This document shows, in pieces, positions 28,039 to 37,496 of a stretch of DNA of 64,000 bases. Below the pieces are notes generated by a model. It saw nothing but the letters and a program-made list of their open reading frames with translations, was not told where the DNA came from and ran no database searches. Source of the stretch: an uncultured Gemmatimonadales bacterium (GTDB lineage: Bacteria > Gemmatimonadota > Gemmatimonadetes > Longimicrobiales > Gaopeijiaceae); assembly GCA_937919655.1 (NCBI GenBank), contig CALFPJ010000021.1:62001-126000 (forward strand). Direction: 5' to 3'. Both the position numbers and the translations under genes were made by a program. The number at the start of each line of letters is the position of its first letter. Position 1 is the first letter of the stretch.

Positions 28039-29247
28039 TCAGTCCATCTGGCGACGGATGAACGTCGGGATATCCAACTCCATGAGCTGATCGCGTGACA
28101 CGGTCCGCTCGGGGAACCTATTGAGGGGGAGAACCTCCTCCATCCTACCACCACCTACGGCCACTCGTGCCTCAGCCTGGAAAAGAGGCACTTCTGCGAC
28201 CACCTGCTCCTGAACAGGGACGGCAGCCGTTTGGGGCTGCGGGCGGGTGCGCCGGAAATTGCCCGGAATCACCTTTTCGTCTGCTGCAGAATCAAAACCA
28301 GTGGCAATCACCGTAACACGAATTTTGCCTTCGAGTTCCGGGTCATGGACGGCACCGAAGATGATCTCAGCCTCGTCTCCAGCCTCTTCTTGGATAATGG
28401 ACGCGATCTGCGTAACCTCGTCAATGGCGAGATCCAGCCCGCCAGTGATGTTGATGAGGACACCCCGCGCGCCAGCGATGGACACGTTGTCCAGCAGCGG
28501 TGAAGAGATCGCTTCCTGAGCGGCTTCCTGTGCGCGGTTCTCTCCTTCGCCGAAACCAGAGCCCATGAGTGCTGGGCCTCGAGATGCCATGATGGTGCGG
28601 ACGTCGGCAAAGTCGACGTTGACCTCGCCGATCACGCGGATCAGGTCACTGATGCCCTGCGTGGCGTGCAGCAGAACCTCATCGGCCTTCTTGAGGGCGC
28701 CGCGAAAGGACGTGCCCTTGGGCACCACGGAAAGAAGCCTGTCGTTGGGCACCACGATCATGGTGTCCACGCAGCGGCGTAGCTCAGCCAAGCCCTGCGC
28801 CGCCTGGCGCTCGCGCTTCTTGCCCTCGAACGAGAATGGCTTCGTCACGATGCCGATGGTCAGGGCCCCCATATCGCGGGCAATTTCGGCCACCATAGGT
28901 GCCGCACCGGTGCCGGTTCCGCCGCCCATTCCGGCTGTGACGAATACCAGGTCTGCGCCGTCGAGCGCACGACGTACATCCTCTTCACTTTCGGCGAGTG
29001 CCTGACGCCCCACCTCGGGACGTGCTCCCGCACCCAGACCGCGCGTGAGCTTCTTACCAATCTGAAGTGTGACCTGGGCCCGCGACCCTTTGAGCGCCTG
29101 CGCGTCGGTGTTCATGGAAATGAACTCGACCCCCTCCAGGTCCTCATCAATCATGCGGTTGATCGCGTTGCCGCCGGCCCCGCCGACGCCAACCACCTTC
29201 ATCCTAGCATTCTGAATCGGGGTTTCCTCGAACTCGAAGATCATCAT
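28039..29247 (-). CDS. ftsZ: Cell division protein FtsZ
   Basis: Tubulin-like GTPase forming the cytokinetic ring. The 402 residues contain the nucleotide motifs [14 protein letters not shown] (about 19-32), [11 protein letters not shown], the tubulin signature [15 protein letters not shown] (about 107-120) and the T7-loop region [11 protein letters not shown]. The C-terminal conserved peptide [11 protein letters not shown], which binds FtsA and other partners, is intact after a Pro/Gln-rich linker. The start ATG (MMIFEFEE) has GGGAGGAGAC immediately upstream, a strong ribosome binding site. It is the last gene of the dcw cluster. Confidence 0.97.
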   Translation of the reverse strand: MMIFEFEETPIQNARMKVVGVGGAGGNAINRMIDEDLEGVEFISMNTDAQALKGSRAQVTLQIGKKLTRGLGAGARPEVGRQALAESEEDVRRALDGADLVFVTAGMGGGTGTGAAPMVAEIARDMGALTIGIVTKPFSFEGKKRERQAAQGLAELRRCVDTMIVVPNDRLLSVVPKGTSFRGALKKADEVLLHATQGISDLIRVIGEVNVDFADVRTIMASRGPALMGSGFGEGENRAQEAAQEAISSPLLDNVSIAGARGVLINITGGLDLAIDEVTQIASIIQEEAGDEAEIIFGAVHDPELEGKIRVTVIATGFDSAADEKVIPGNFRRTRPQPQTAAVPVQEQVVAEVPLFQAEARVAVGGGRMEEVLPLNRFPERTVSRDQLMELDIPTFIRRQMD

Positions 29248-29315
29248 GTCTCCTCCCTAGCGGAGTGTTGGAACAGCGAAAACGTACGGTGGCCACCCAA
29301 TTTCAAGGCGGTCCA

Positions 29316-30554
29316 CTAGAAAAATTCCTTCAGCCACACACCGAGCTTCGTCATCACTCCCGACGTGACCGTGGACGCACCCCGGCCTGTCTCGGCAAAA
29401 CGGTCGGCGCCCCAGAGCGCGAGACCCGTGGAGATCGCAAAGCGCGGCCGACCGACCGAGTCAGCCAACCCGAACAGACCTTCCCTCGGCACACCAAGGC
29501 GGACCGGCGATGCGAATATCTGCTGCGCGAGCTCGACGATACCGGGGATCGCGACGGTCCCGCCCGTCAGCACCACCCCTGCACCAAGCTTGTCCAGCAA
29601 CCCGTGATCTTGCAGTTCGCCCTGGACGAGACCGAACATCTCGTCGAGACGCTGCTCGATGATGTGTGCAATCAGTTCCCTCGCCACGGCGCGCATCTGA
29701 CCCGGTGACGGGCCAGGCATTTCAACCGTCTCTCGAGGGTCGACGAGCTGCGCAAACGCGGTTCCATATTGTTCTTTGGCCTTTTGCGCCTCCGCGTACG
29801 GCACCGAAAGACCGCGTACCAGATCTGCGGTGAGCGTGTTGCCGCCGAAGGGCAGGATGGAGACATGCTGAACCTTGCCCTGGTAGTAGGCGGCCACGTC
29901 CGTCGTCGAGGCGCCGATTTCGACCATAGCGACGCCGACTTCTTTCTCGTCTTCGGTGAGAACCGCACGGGCTCCCGCCAGGGGCTCCAGCACCAGTTCC
30001 TGAACACGGTAGCCCGCACGGTTCACAGCTTTGCGAATGTTGGTCGATGCGGTGATGGCGCAGGTGACCAGGAAGACCTCAGCCTCGAGACGTACGCCGG
30101 ACATGCCCATGGGATCTTTGATGCCCCGCTGGCGGTCGACCCGATACTCCTGGGGGATCGCGTGCAGCATTTCCCGATCCGGAGGAAGCGCCACGGCGCG
30201 CGCCACGATGTGGCAACGCTCCACGTCATCCGCGGTCACTTCGTCTTCGGTGATCGCGACCACACCCATGGAGTTGGTGGCGCGCACATGATCTCCACCA
30301 ATGCCGGCGTAGACGCGGTCGACCGTCGCCCCTGCCATCAATTCGGCTTCCTTCATCGAAGCACGAACCGACTCGGTCATCTCCTCAATGTTGGTGACCA
30401 TGTCACCTCGGAGACCACCGGTGCGAGCCTGGCCGACCCCGAGGATGTTGAGCCCCGGGCGGCGTGGGTCGCCCACGATTTCCCCGATGACCGCACAGGT
30501 GCGGGTGGTTCCGATGTCGAGGCCTGCGATAAGATTTGAGCGCATGATCGTCAC
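29316..30554 (-). CDS. ftsA: Cell division protein FtsA
   Basis: Actin-like ATPase that tethers FtsZ to the membrane. The N-terminal phosphate-1 motif is AGLDIGTTRTCAVIGEI. Other features are MVEIGASTTDVAAYYQ (phosphate-2), the adenosine-type motif VVLTGGTVAIPGIVELA, and a C-terminal amphipathic helix ending KLGVWLKEFF for membrane binding. The proposed GTG start overlaps the ftsQ stop (GTGA); ATG nine bases later (MRSNLIAG) is an alternative. The length of 412 residues is normal. Confidence 0.95.
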   Translation of the reverse strand: MTIMRSNLIAGLDIGTTRTCAVIGEIVGDPRRPGLNILGVGQARTGGLRGDMVTNIEEMTESVRASMKEAELMAGATVDRVYAGIGGDHVRATNSMGVVAITEDEVTADDVERCHIVARAVALPPDREMLHAIPQEYRVDRQRGIKDPMGMSGVRLEAEVFLVTCAITASTNIRKAVNRAGYRVQELVLEPLAGARAVLTEDEKEVGVAMVEIGASTTDVAAYYQGKVQHVSILPFGGNTLTADLVRGLSVPYAEAQKAKEQYGTAFAQLVDPRETVEMPGPSPGQMRAVARELIAHIIEQRLDEMFGLVQGELQDHGLLDKLGAGVVLTGGTVAIPGIVELAQQIFASPVRLGVPREGLFGLADSVGRPRFAISTGLALWGADRFAETGRGASTVTSGVMTKLGVWLKEFF

Positions 30555-31288
30555 TTTCGGGCAGTTTTGCGGACCACGACCTGATCTTCGAATCTCAGGT
30601 CAATGGCGCAGGGGATGTTTCCCGGCGTGCGTGCTAGGGCGTCGGCGAGCGCGATGAGTCCCTCCCTGAGCCTTGCCTGCGGCAGGCCGTAAGGAAGGAG
30701 GAAGTCGACCCTCGGTTCGGCCCAGCGGGCCACGAGCGAGTTCCGGTCACCTGGGGTAATCTCAGAGACCATCTGCAAGAATGCGGTGTCCACGCTCATC
30801 AGGCGGCTGACCTCGGCCACCAGAGCACGTAGATCCTCCGGAAGCAGGCGGGAACCGTCAGCAAGTCGCTGCGTGGTTTCGATCAGCGGCAGGTCCAAAC
30901 GGTGCTCTGCTGGGTCGATCGGGAGGCGTGTGCCGTCCTCGTCGACCGGCTCCACGATCGGCGTCGACACCAAGGCGATAGGACGGCGCTCGGTGACATA
31001 TACACGCAGGCGATCAGGAACGACCCGCTCGATCACTGCACCCAAAACGAGCGGGTGGCCGCGAAGCGACTCCTCCCACACGTCGGTGTCTCCCCAGACC
31101 GATGTCTCAGCGTTGATCCCCATCGCCTCAATCGCGTCTTCTCGGGACAGGTAACGAAGACCGATCACCTCTATCTCTCGGATGCGGAACGCCTCCATCG
31201 CGCCCAGGGCTTCTGGCACTCTGTCACCCCAAGCGAGGCCGGCGCCGAGTACTGCAGTCACGAGGAGAATGCGCACGTCTCTACGCAT
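30551..31288 (-). CDS. ftsQ: Cell division protein FtsQ
   Basis: Bitopic divisome protein of 245 residues. A short cytoplasmic end with basic residues (MRRDVRILLVTAVLGAGLAW) leads into a single membrane helix, followed by a POTRA-like domain (FRIREIEVIGLRYLSREDAIEAMG) and the FtsQ beta domain (VPDRLRVYVTERRPIALV). The ATG overlaps the end of murC by eight bases. The frame extends upstream to 31348 but this is within murC. Assignment rests on the domain order and the position between murC and ftsA. Confidence 0.88.
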   Translation of the reverse strand: MRRDVRILLVTAVLGAGLAWGDRVPEALGAMEAFRIREIEVIGLRYLSREDAIEAMGINAETSVWGDTDVWEESLRGHPLVLGAVIERVVPDRLRVYVTERRPIALVSTPIVEPVDEDGTRLPIDPAEHRLDLPLIETTQRLADGSRLLPEDLRALVAEVSRLMSVDTAFLQMVSEITPGDRNSLVARWAEPRVDFLLPYGLPQARLREGLIALADALARTPGNIPCAIDLRFEDQVVVRKTARK

Positions 31289-32693
31289 GAACTCGCGCCT
31301 CCAATCGCGCGAGGACACTCGCCCCGAGCGTCTCGATAGACCCCGCACCGAGCGTGATCAACACATCACCGTCGTCCAACGCATCCGCGAGCGCTTCACT
31401 GAGTGCATCGAGCTCCTCGACGTAGCGGACGTCGCTATGCCCAACAGCCTCCACCTCGGACGCGACCGTTCGCCCGGTGACGCCTGGGATGGGTAGCTCA
31501 CGCGCGGGGAATACATCGGTGATCCAGGCCACGTCAGCGGCCGCGAGCGCCGCGCCGAAGTCCGCGGCGAAATCGCGGGTCCGCGAATACAGATGCGGTT
31601 GAAAGGCGACCACGAGCCGGCGCTCCGGAAACATGGACCGAGCCGCCGCCAGCGTTGCTTGGATTTCCGTAGGATGATGTGCGTAGTCGTCCACGACGAT
31701 CACACCTTTCGACTCACCCAGGCGTTCGAAGCGGCGACCTACGCCTCGGAAGTCAGCGAGCCCCGAAAGAATCGCAGTCCAATCGACATTGAGCGCCCGG
31801 GCGGCCGCGGAGGCGGCGAGCGCGTTGCGCAGGTTGTGCAGGCCACCGAGCGAAAGCGTCATCTCCCCGACCACGGAGCCCTCTTCGACCACCGTACAGC
31901 GTGTGTGGCTTTCAGTCACCCTGACGTCGATGGCCCGCAGCATCGAACCAGCAGACGTCCCGTAGGACAGTCCCGCGGTGCCCACGTGTGGCAGGAGCGA
32001 TGACGCTCCATGGTCGTCGGCACAGGCGATGATTCGCCCACCACCGCGGACACCTGCCAAGAACGTTAGGAAACCTTCACGCACCCCTCTTAGGTCACCG
32101 TAGATCTCCAAGTGATCGGCTTCGAGATTGGTCACCACTGCTACATCCGGAGTCAGCGTGTGAAACGAGCGGTCGTACTCGTCCGCTTCGACCACGAACA
32201 GTGCGTCCGATCCGAAGCGGAGATTGCCGTCCCAGCCATGAACACGTCCGCCGACAAATCCGGTCGGATTGAGTCCACCAGCGGCGAGGACCTGGGTCGT
32301 CATGGCGGTTGTCGTCGTCTTCCCATGGGTGCCGGCGATGGCCACGACAAGACCGCGATTTACGATCGCGCCGAGCGCCTGGGCCCGCTTGAGGACCGGG
32401 ATGCCACGTTCATACGCACGCAGGAGTTCCGGGTGATCCGACGGTACCGCGGCGGTGACCACCAGCGCAGAGGCGTCTTCCACGTGCTCAGCATCGTGGC
32501 CAATGGACACGGTCACGCCCAAGCGAGCGAGGTCATTAAGGGAACGATTCTCCTTCGTATCGCAGCCCGAAACCGATCCGCCGTGACGACTGAGCAGTTC
32601 AGCGAGTGCGCACATGCCCGCGCCCCCCATGCCCATGAAGTGCACGGGGCCCTCGGCAGCGAGCGATCGCAGATCCAATTCTACGCCGGTCAT
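31281..32693 (-). CDS. murC: UDP-N-acetylmuramate--L-alanine ligase
   Basis: Adds L-alanine to UDP-MurNAc, the first amino-acid step of stem-peptide assembly. From ATG 32693 (MTGVELDLRSLA) it has 470 residues. The N-terminal UDP-binding motif is HFMGMGGAGMCALAELLSR. The ATP loop is VAIAGTHGKTTTTAMTT, followed by VVEADEYDRSF and the HHPTEIQATL motif (DDYAHHPTEI). The start overlaps the murG stop as ATGA, which excludes the long upstream extension. It is followed directly by ftsQ; no murB or ddl intervenes. Confidence 0.95.
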   Translation of the reverse strand: MTGVELDLRSLAAEGPVHFMGMGGAGMCALAELLSRHGGSVSGCDTKENRSLNDLARLGVTVSIGHDAEHVEDASALVVTAAVPSDHPELLRAYERGIPVLKRAQALGAIVNRGLVVAIAGTHGKTTTTAMTTQVLAAGGLNPTGFVGGRVHGWDGNLRFGSDALFVVEADEYDRSFHTLTPDVAVVTNLEADHLEIYGDLRGVREGFLTFLAGVRGGGRIIACADDHGASSLLPHVGTAGLSYGTSAGSMLRAIDVRVTESHTRCTVVEEGSVVGEMTLSLGGLHNLRNALAASAAARALNVDWTAILSGLADFRGVGRRFERLGESKGVIVVDDYAHHPTEIQATLAAARSMFPERRLVVAFQPHLYSRTRDFAADFGAALAAADVAWITDVFPARELPIPGVTGRTVASEVEAVGHSDVRYVEELDALSEALADALDDGDVLITLGAGSIETLGASVLARLEARVHA

Positions 32694-33832
32694 AAGGCAG
32701 ATCCCCGAGCAGAGAGCAACGCATTTACGGCAGCAGCAATCGTGTTGGCAGCACCGGGGAGCGCCCGCGTCTGGGCCGCGTGACGCATGGCCTTGAGCGC
32801 ACTCGGTTGCGAGGCCAACGTCATGATCTCGGCCCAAAGGGCCTCTCCTGTCAGGCCCTGCTCTGCCATGACTCGGGCGGCCCCTGCGGTCGCAAGCGCC
32901 TCGGCGTTGTGCGCCTGGTGGTTCGCCGCGGCACTCGGAAGCGGTACGAGGAGGGCGGGAAGGCCCTGGTTGAGGAATTCCGCGGTCGTCATGGCGCCTG
33001 AGCGACTGACCGCGAGGTCTGCGGCCGCGAGCGCGACAGGCATTTCTTCGATGTAAGGGAGCGCGGTGACCCAATCAGTACCGAGACGGGTCAAGGCGTT
33101 CGAGACGCCGTCGAAATGGCTCGGCCCGGTGGACCACAGGAGGCGCAGCGTGTCGGGTCGCTGTAGGCGTCCTTCGGCCACACCGCGCACCGCGTCGCCA
33201 ACCACGGCGTTGAGCGCCTTCGACCCCTGACTGCCGCCCGTGACGAGAACAACGAAAGCATCGCGCGGCAGCGAGAACTCGGAGCGGGCGACCTCCGTGG
33301 AGTGATGCGGGGCCGGTCGGACCGGGTTTCCGCTCACCTGCACTCGGTCCTGCACCGAAGCGGGCAGATGCGTGAGTGCCTCCGGGAAGGCGATGTGAAT
33401 GGCACTGGCCATTCGGCTCAAGACTCGAGTCGACACTCCGGGCACAGAATTCTGCTCCTGCAACAACAGCGGGATTCCCATCAGCCCAGCGACGAAGCCT
33501 GCCGGTGCTCCGGCGTACCCCCCGGTTACCACGACCGCCTCCGGTCGTAGTCGCCGGAACAGCTCGCCGACAGAGTAGAGCGACCGCAAAAGCGCCAGGC
33601 CCGTGCGCCAACTCGACAGAGGACGAGCTCGGTCGATGCCAAGCACAGGAAGAAGCACATGGTCCTCGCCGCGCTGCGGTAGGATTCTGGACTCGATTCC
33701 CCTCGTGGCACCCACAAAGAATGCGCTCGCGTCTGGCCGCAACTGACGGAACGCATCCGCGATCGCCAAAGCGGGGTAAAGATGTCCCCCAGTCCCGCCG
33801 CCAGAGAAGACGACCACAGGCCCGTCATGCAC
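32690..33832 (-). CDS. murG: UDP-N-acetylglucosamine--N-acetylmuramyl-undecaprenol transferase MurG
   Basis: GT28-family glycosyltransferase at the inner face of the inner membrane that makes lipid II from lipid I. Family motifs are VFSGGGTGGHLYPALAIA near the N-terminus, VVTGGYAGAPAGFVA, LLLQEQNSVPGVSTR and VTGGSQGSKALNAVV. The GTG at 33832 (reading VHDGPVVVFSGGG) overlaps ftsW by eight bases and puts the glycine loop at the expected distance; the longer frame from 33865 lies wholly within ftsW. The resulting 380 residues are typical. Confidence 0.95.
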   Translation of the reverse strand: MHDGPVVVFSGGGTGGHLYPALAIADAFRQLRPDASAFFVGATRGIESRILPQRGEDHVLLPVLGIDRARPLSSWRTGLALLRSLYSVGELFRRLRPEAVVVTGGYAGAPAGFVAGLMGIPLLLQEQNSVPGVSTRVLSRMASAIHIAFPEALTHLPASVQDRVQVSGNPVRPAPHHSTEVARSEFSLPRDAFVVLVTGGSQGSKALNAVVGDAVRGVAEGRLQRPDTLRLLWSTGPSHFDGVSNALTRLGTDWVTALPYIEEMPVALAAADLAVSRSGAMTTAEFLNQGLPALLVPLPSAAANHQAHNAEALATAGAARVMAEQGLTGEALWAEIMTLASQPSALKAMRHAAQTRALPGAANTIAAAVNALLSARGSAL

Positions 33833-35000
33833 GGGCCACCTTTCCGCCACGCGCCGCGCGAGCAACCGACATGAGGATGCCGAGCGCCGCGAGCGTGACC
33901 ACCAAGTTCGAGCGACCGTACGACACCAGCGGCAGCGCGAGCCCAGTGGGTGGCACTAGCCCCAGGCCAACCGCCATATGGAGCACAGCCTGAAGTGCGA
34001 TCAGACTCGTGAAGCCGATCGCGAGTAGCTCGCCGAACATGTCCGGCGCGCGGCCCGCGATGCGAAAGCCCACGAGCACGATCGCCATGAAGACCGTTAC
34101 CAGGAACAAGACGCCCATGAGTCCCCATTCCTCGCCGACCATGGCGAAAATGAAGTCGTTGTGAGCGAACGGGAGGAAGCCAAATTTTTGCCGTCCCTCT
34201 CCAAAACCGACGCCGGCCAATCCGCCGGAGCCTAGAGCGACGAGCGACTGGCGGACCTGGAAGCCCGCTCCACTTGGATCGAGCGCAGGATTCAGGAAGG
34301 CATCGATTCGGTCCTGTCGAAATCCCACAGCGAGCTGGTTCAAGAAGACCGGCACCACCAGGAATCCCAAGAACACGAAGTGCCCGATACGCGCACCAGC
34401 CGCAAACACGATGATCACACCCAGAAGCGCCGTAAGGACCGCCGTCGACAGGTCCGGCTCCAGCGCGATCGGGATCAAGACGGCACCCCACATCACGAAG
34501 AACGGCCCGAGGCCGTTGCTCAGGGAGGCAAACTGCGGCGCCTTCTTCACGGCCATGGAGGCGGTCCAAATGATTATCGCGATCTTCGCGAACTCCGACG
34601 GCTGGACGGTTACTCCGATCCGAAGCCAACGACGGGCCCCGTTGATCTCGGGGGCGATGGCCTCTGTACCTGGCAGGATCAGGATGACGAGCGCGACCAC
34701 GCTTCCCCACATTAGAGGCCACGCCAGTCGGTCCCATTTTGTGTAAGGGACCAGGGCGCACCCCATCAGCACCAAGAGGCCGACCCCTGCCCCCGCAGCC
34801 TGCCGGAGTACGTAGTACGTGTCCGGGAGATTCTGTCTCATGGCGAGCACTGAGGACGCGCTATAGAGCGTAAGGAGTCCGAACACCAGAAGGATCACCG
34901 TGAGCCCCATGATTGCCGGACCTTCCCAACCCCGTCCCAGACCTGAGTCGGGCAGGCGGATGTGTTGCGTCGGCGCAACGTCCATGGGGCGGGCGGTCAT
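33825..35000 (-). CDS. ftsW: SEDS peptidoglycan glycosyltransferase FtsW
   Basis: Polytopic septal peptidoglycan polymerase that works with FtsI. The 391 residues hold about nine to ten membrane helices. SEDS signatures are INGARRWLRIG, TVQPSEFAKIAIIIW and, towards the end, LALPLVSYGRSNLVVTL. The order murD-ftsW-murG supports FtsW over RodA. The ATG overlaps the murD stop by four bases. Confidence 0.93.
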   Translation of the reverse strand: MTARPMDVAPTQHIRLPDSGLGRGWEGPAIMGLTVILLVFGLLTLYSASSVLAMRQNLPDTYYVLRQAAGAGVGLLVLMGCALVPYTKWDRLAWPLMWGSVVALVILILPGTEAIAPEINGARRWLRIGVTVQPSEFAKIAIIIWTASMAVKKAPQFASLSNGLGPFFVMWGAVLIPIALEPDLSTAVLTALLGVIIVFAAGARIGHFVFLGFLVVPVFLNQLAVGFRQDRIDAFLNPALDPSGAGFQVRQSLVALGSGGLAGVGFGEGRQKFGFLPFAHNDFIFAMVGEEWGLMGVLFLVTVFMAIVLVGFRIAGRAPDMFGELLAIGFTSLIALQAVLHMAVGLGLVPPTGLALPLVSYGRSNLVVTLAALGILMSVARAARGGKVARA

Positions 35001-36352
35001 GCAGCCTCCCGTGCCAGTTCCGAAAAGTGGCGGCCGCGTTCCTCGTAGTTCACGAACATGTCGAAGCTTGAGCAGGCGGGAGACAGCAAGATCACGTCGC
35101 CTGACGCGGCAATCGATGAGGCGCGCGTCGTGACCGCACGCAGGTCTCCGGGCACAAACTCGGCGACGGAGACCTCCGAGGAGATGCGTTGACCTGCGGC
35201 CCCGTAGGTGAGCACCGCTTTGACGGTCGCGTCAGCTGGCACGAGGCAGGAGAAGTCCTCCCCCTTATCCTTTCCGCCCACAAGCAGGACAACTGGCCGA
35301 GAGAGGCTGCTCAGCGCGCTACGGGTGGCCGCAACGTTTGTCGCCTTGGAGTCGTTGACCCACAGAACGCCGTCCCTTTCAATGACCGGCTCCAACCGAT
35401 GAGGGAGCGGCCGAGCACTGAGAAGGCCCGTTGCGATTCCCTGGCAGCTCGCGCCCGCTAGGCTCGCTGTCAGCGCGGCGGCGAGTGCGTTGTGGCGGTT
35501 GTGGCGGCCCAAGAGCGGGAGGTCAGAGTCGGATATGAGGCGATGGGTGCTATGGTCGACACGAAGCGTCAAGAAGCCCTGAGTCGAGAAAGCGTGGGTT
35601 CCTGTGTCTTCCTGCTCACCGAAGAAGAAGCGCGACCCAGGCGTGTCACCCATCCACTTCGTGACCACCGTGTCCGCCGCCGGCAGCACCCACACGCTGT
35701 CGGCACTGGCCCGCTCCAGCATGCGAGCCTTGTCCGCATAGTACGCCGCCACGCCCTCATACCGGTCCAGATGATCGGGAGCGAGGTTGGTGACCACACC
35801 GATATCCGGTCGGAACGTCTCCACGTCGGCGAGCTGGAACGAGCTCATTTCCAGTACGTACCAATCCGGCGGCTCAGCCAAGAGAGCGAGCTCCGAAGCA
35901 GGCGGTGCGAGTCCGCCTCCCACATTACCGCCCACGGCCGCTCTGACGCCTGCAGCCTCGAGGAGGTGCGCCACCAGCAAGGCCGTTGTGGTCTTTCCAT
36001 TGGTTCCGGTAATCCCGATCAGTGAACCAGAGAAGAACCGAACGGCGAACTCTGGCTCGGAGATCCACCCAACACCACGATCTTCGAGCGCCCTGAGGAC
36101 CGGAGCGCGTGGAGGGATTCCTGGGCTGACGACGACGAGGTCGGCTCGCGCCATTCGTTCGAGGTCGTGTTCTCCCACGTCGACGCGGGCGCCTGCTCCT
36201 CGCAGGTCGGCTCCACGAGTTGCAACTGCGGGTTCAGTATGCAGATCCGAGACATAGACGTCTGCTCCTTTTGCCAAAGCCAGTCGAGCTGCGGCGACGC
36301 CGCTCGCTCCTAGGCCGATGATTGCCACTGTTGATCCGTTCAAGTCCTTCAT
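34997..36352 (-). CDS. murD: UDP-N-acetylmuramoylalanine--D-glutamate ligase
   Basis: Adds D-glutamate to UDP-MurNAc-L-Ala. The 451 residues begin MKDLNGSTVAIIGLGASGVAAARL, the UDP-binding N-terminal domain. The ATP loop is IGITGTNGKTTTALLVAHL. Later motifs are VVTNLAPDHLDRYEG, LGRHNRHNALAAALTA and VNDSKATNVAATRSAL, the last typical of MurD. It starts 37 bases after the mraY stop, the widest gap between mraZ and ftsA, and overlaps ftsW. Confidence 0.95.
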   Translation of the reverse strand: MKDLNGSTVAIIGLGASGVAAARLALAKGADVYVSDLHTEPAVATRGADLRGAGARVDVGEHDLERMARADLVVVSPGIPPRAPVLRALEDRGVGWISEPEFAVRFFSGSLIGITGTNGKTTTALLVAHLLEAAGVRAAVGGNVGGGLAPPASELALLAEPPDWYVLEMSSFQLADVETFRPDIGVVTNLAPDHLDRYEGVAAYYADKARMLERASADSVWVLPAADTVVTKWMGDTPGSRFFFGEQEDTGTHAFSTQGFLTLRVDHSTHRLISDSDLPLLGRHNRHNALAAALTASLAGASCQGIATGLLSARPLPHRLEPVIERDGVLWVNDSKATNVAATRSALSSLSRPVVLLVGGKDKGEDFSCLVPADATVKAVLTYGAAGQRISSEVSVAEFVPGDLRAVTTRASSIAASGDVILLSPACSSFDMFVNYEERGRHFSELAREAA

Positions 36353-36389
36353 TCCTCATGCCCATTCCCTTGGGACGCAGCGTATTTGC

Positions 36390-37496
36390 TCATCGAATCT
36401 TGAGCGTGCTGATCGCGAGCATCGCGAAGAGGATTCCCAGAATCCAAAACCGGACCACCACCTTGGTCTCCGGCCAACCGAGCTTCTCGAAGTGGTGATG
36501 AATGGGGGCCATTCTGAAGACGCGCCGCCCCTCGCCGTAACGGCTGCGCGTGTAGCGAAACCACCCTGTTTGCACGATGACGGACACGGTCTCGATCACG
36601 AACACGCCACCCACGATGACCAGCAGAAACTCGGCCTTCAGAAGGATGGCCATCACGCCGATCGCGCCCCCGAGGGCGAGCGAGCCCGTGTCCCCCATGA
36701 AGACTTCGGCGGGGTGCGTGTTGAACCACAGAAATCCGATGGCTGCTCCCGCCAGTGCGACGGCGAAGATCGAGAGTTCTCCTGCACCCGGCAGGTGGAA
36801 GAATCCGAGATACGCCGACATGTCCACGCGACCGGCGATGTAGGCGAAGATCCCGAGGGTCACCGCGCTGATTGCCGTGAGCCCGGCAGCCAACCCGTCG
36901 AGCCCGTCGGTCAGGTTTACCGCGTTGGACGAGCCGGAAACCACGATGCCCGTGAAGACCACGAAGACGATCGGCGCGAACGTGGCCTGTAGGCCTGAAA
37001 AGAATGGGACAGCCGTGGCGGTCGCGGGGTGAGGTGATATCGGATTAAGGACCAAGAACGCACCGAGCGCCAAGCCGAACGTCCACTGCCCCACCATTTT
37101 GTATTTCGCAACCAGGCCGCGCGTCTTGCCTTGGACGACCTTGAGGTAGTCGTCGAGGAACCCGATCGCCCCCATCCACAACAGCGAGACGATCGCGATG
37201 ATCGTGTAAGGGTTGGTGAGATCGGCCCACAGCAGCGTCGAAAGGACCGCGGACATGATGATCAGCAAGCCGCCCATCGTCGGCGTGCCTGCTTTCACAA
37301 GGTGGGTCTCCGGTCCGACAGCACGGACGACCTGTCCGACATTCGCGAGCCGGAGGCGTCGGATCACGATGGGACCGAAGACGAATGCGATGAGCAGGGA
37401 CGTAACCACCGCGCCGGCTGCCCGGAACGTGATATACCGGAAGACGTTAAAGAGGATGTGGATGTCGCTGAGCCCGGGGAACAGGTGGTAGAACAT
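36390..37496 (-). CDS. mraY: Phospho-N-acetylmuramoyl-pentapeptide-transferase MraY
   Basis: Integral membrane enzyme moving phospho-MurNAc-pentapeptide to undecaprenyl phosphate (lipid I). The 368 residues make about ten helices. Motifs seen are KAGTPTMGGLLIIMSA, GFLDDYLKVVQGKTRGL with the catalytic-region aspartates, SSNAVNLTDGLDGLAAGL, and the cytoplasmic loop RMAPIHHHFEKLGWPE. The ATG shares its last-to-first base with the murF stop (TGATG arrangement), so the two are tightly coupled. Confidence 0.96.
   Translation of the reverse strand: MFYHLFPGLSDIHILFNVFRYITFRAAGAVVTSLLIAFVFGPIVIRRLRLANVGQVVRAVGPETHLVKAGTPTMGGLLIIMSAVLSTLLWADLTNPYTIIAIVSLLWMGAIGFLDDYLKVVQGKTRGLVAKYKMVGQWTFGLALGAFLVLNPISPHPATATAVPFFSGLQATFAPIVFVVFTGIVVSGSSNAVNLTDGLDGLAAGLTAISAVTLGIFAYIAGRVDMSAYLGFFHLPGAGELSIFAVALAGAAIGFLWFNTHPAEVFMGDTGSLALGGAIGVMAILLKAEFLLVIVGGVFVIETVSVIVQTGWFRYTRSRYGEGRRVFRMAPIHHHFEKLGWPETKVVVRFWILGILFAMLAISTLKIR

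Noticed and set aside
32694-33074. Upstream extension of murC
   Set aside because: It lies within murG; the ATGA overlap at 32693 and the position of the UDP-binding motif fix the start.
33526-34761. 411-codon minus-strand frame inside ftsW/murG
   Set aside because: It overlaps two confidently identified genes in a different frame and has GC-skew-type composition.
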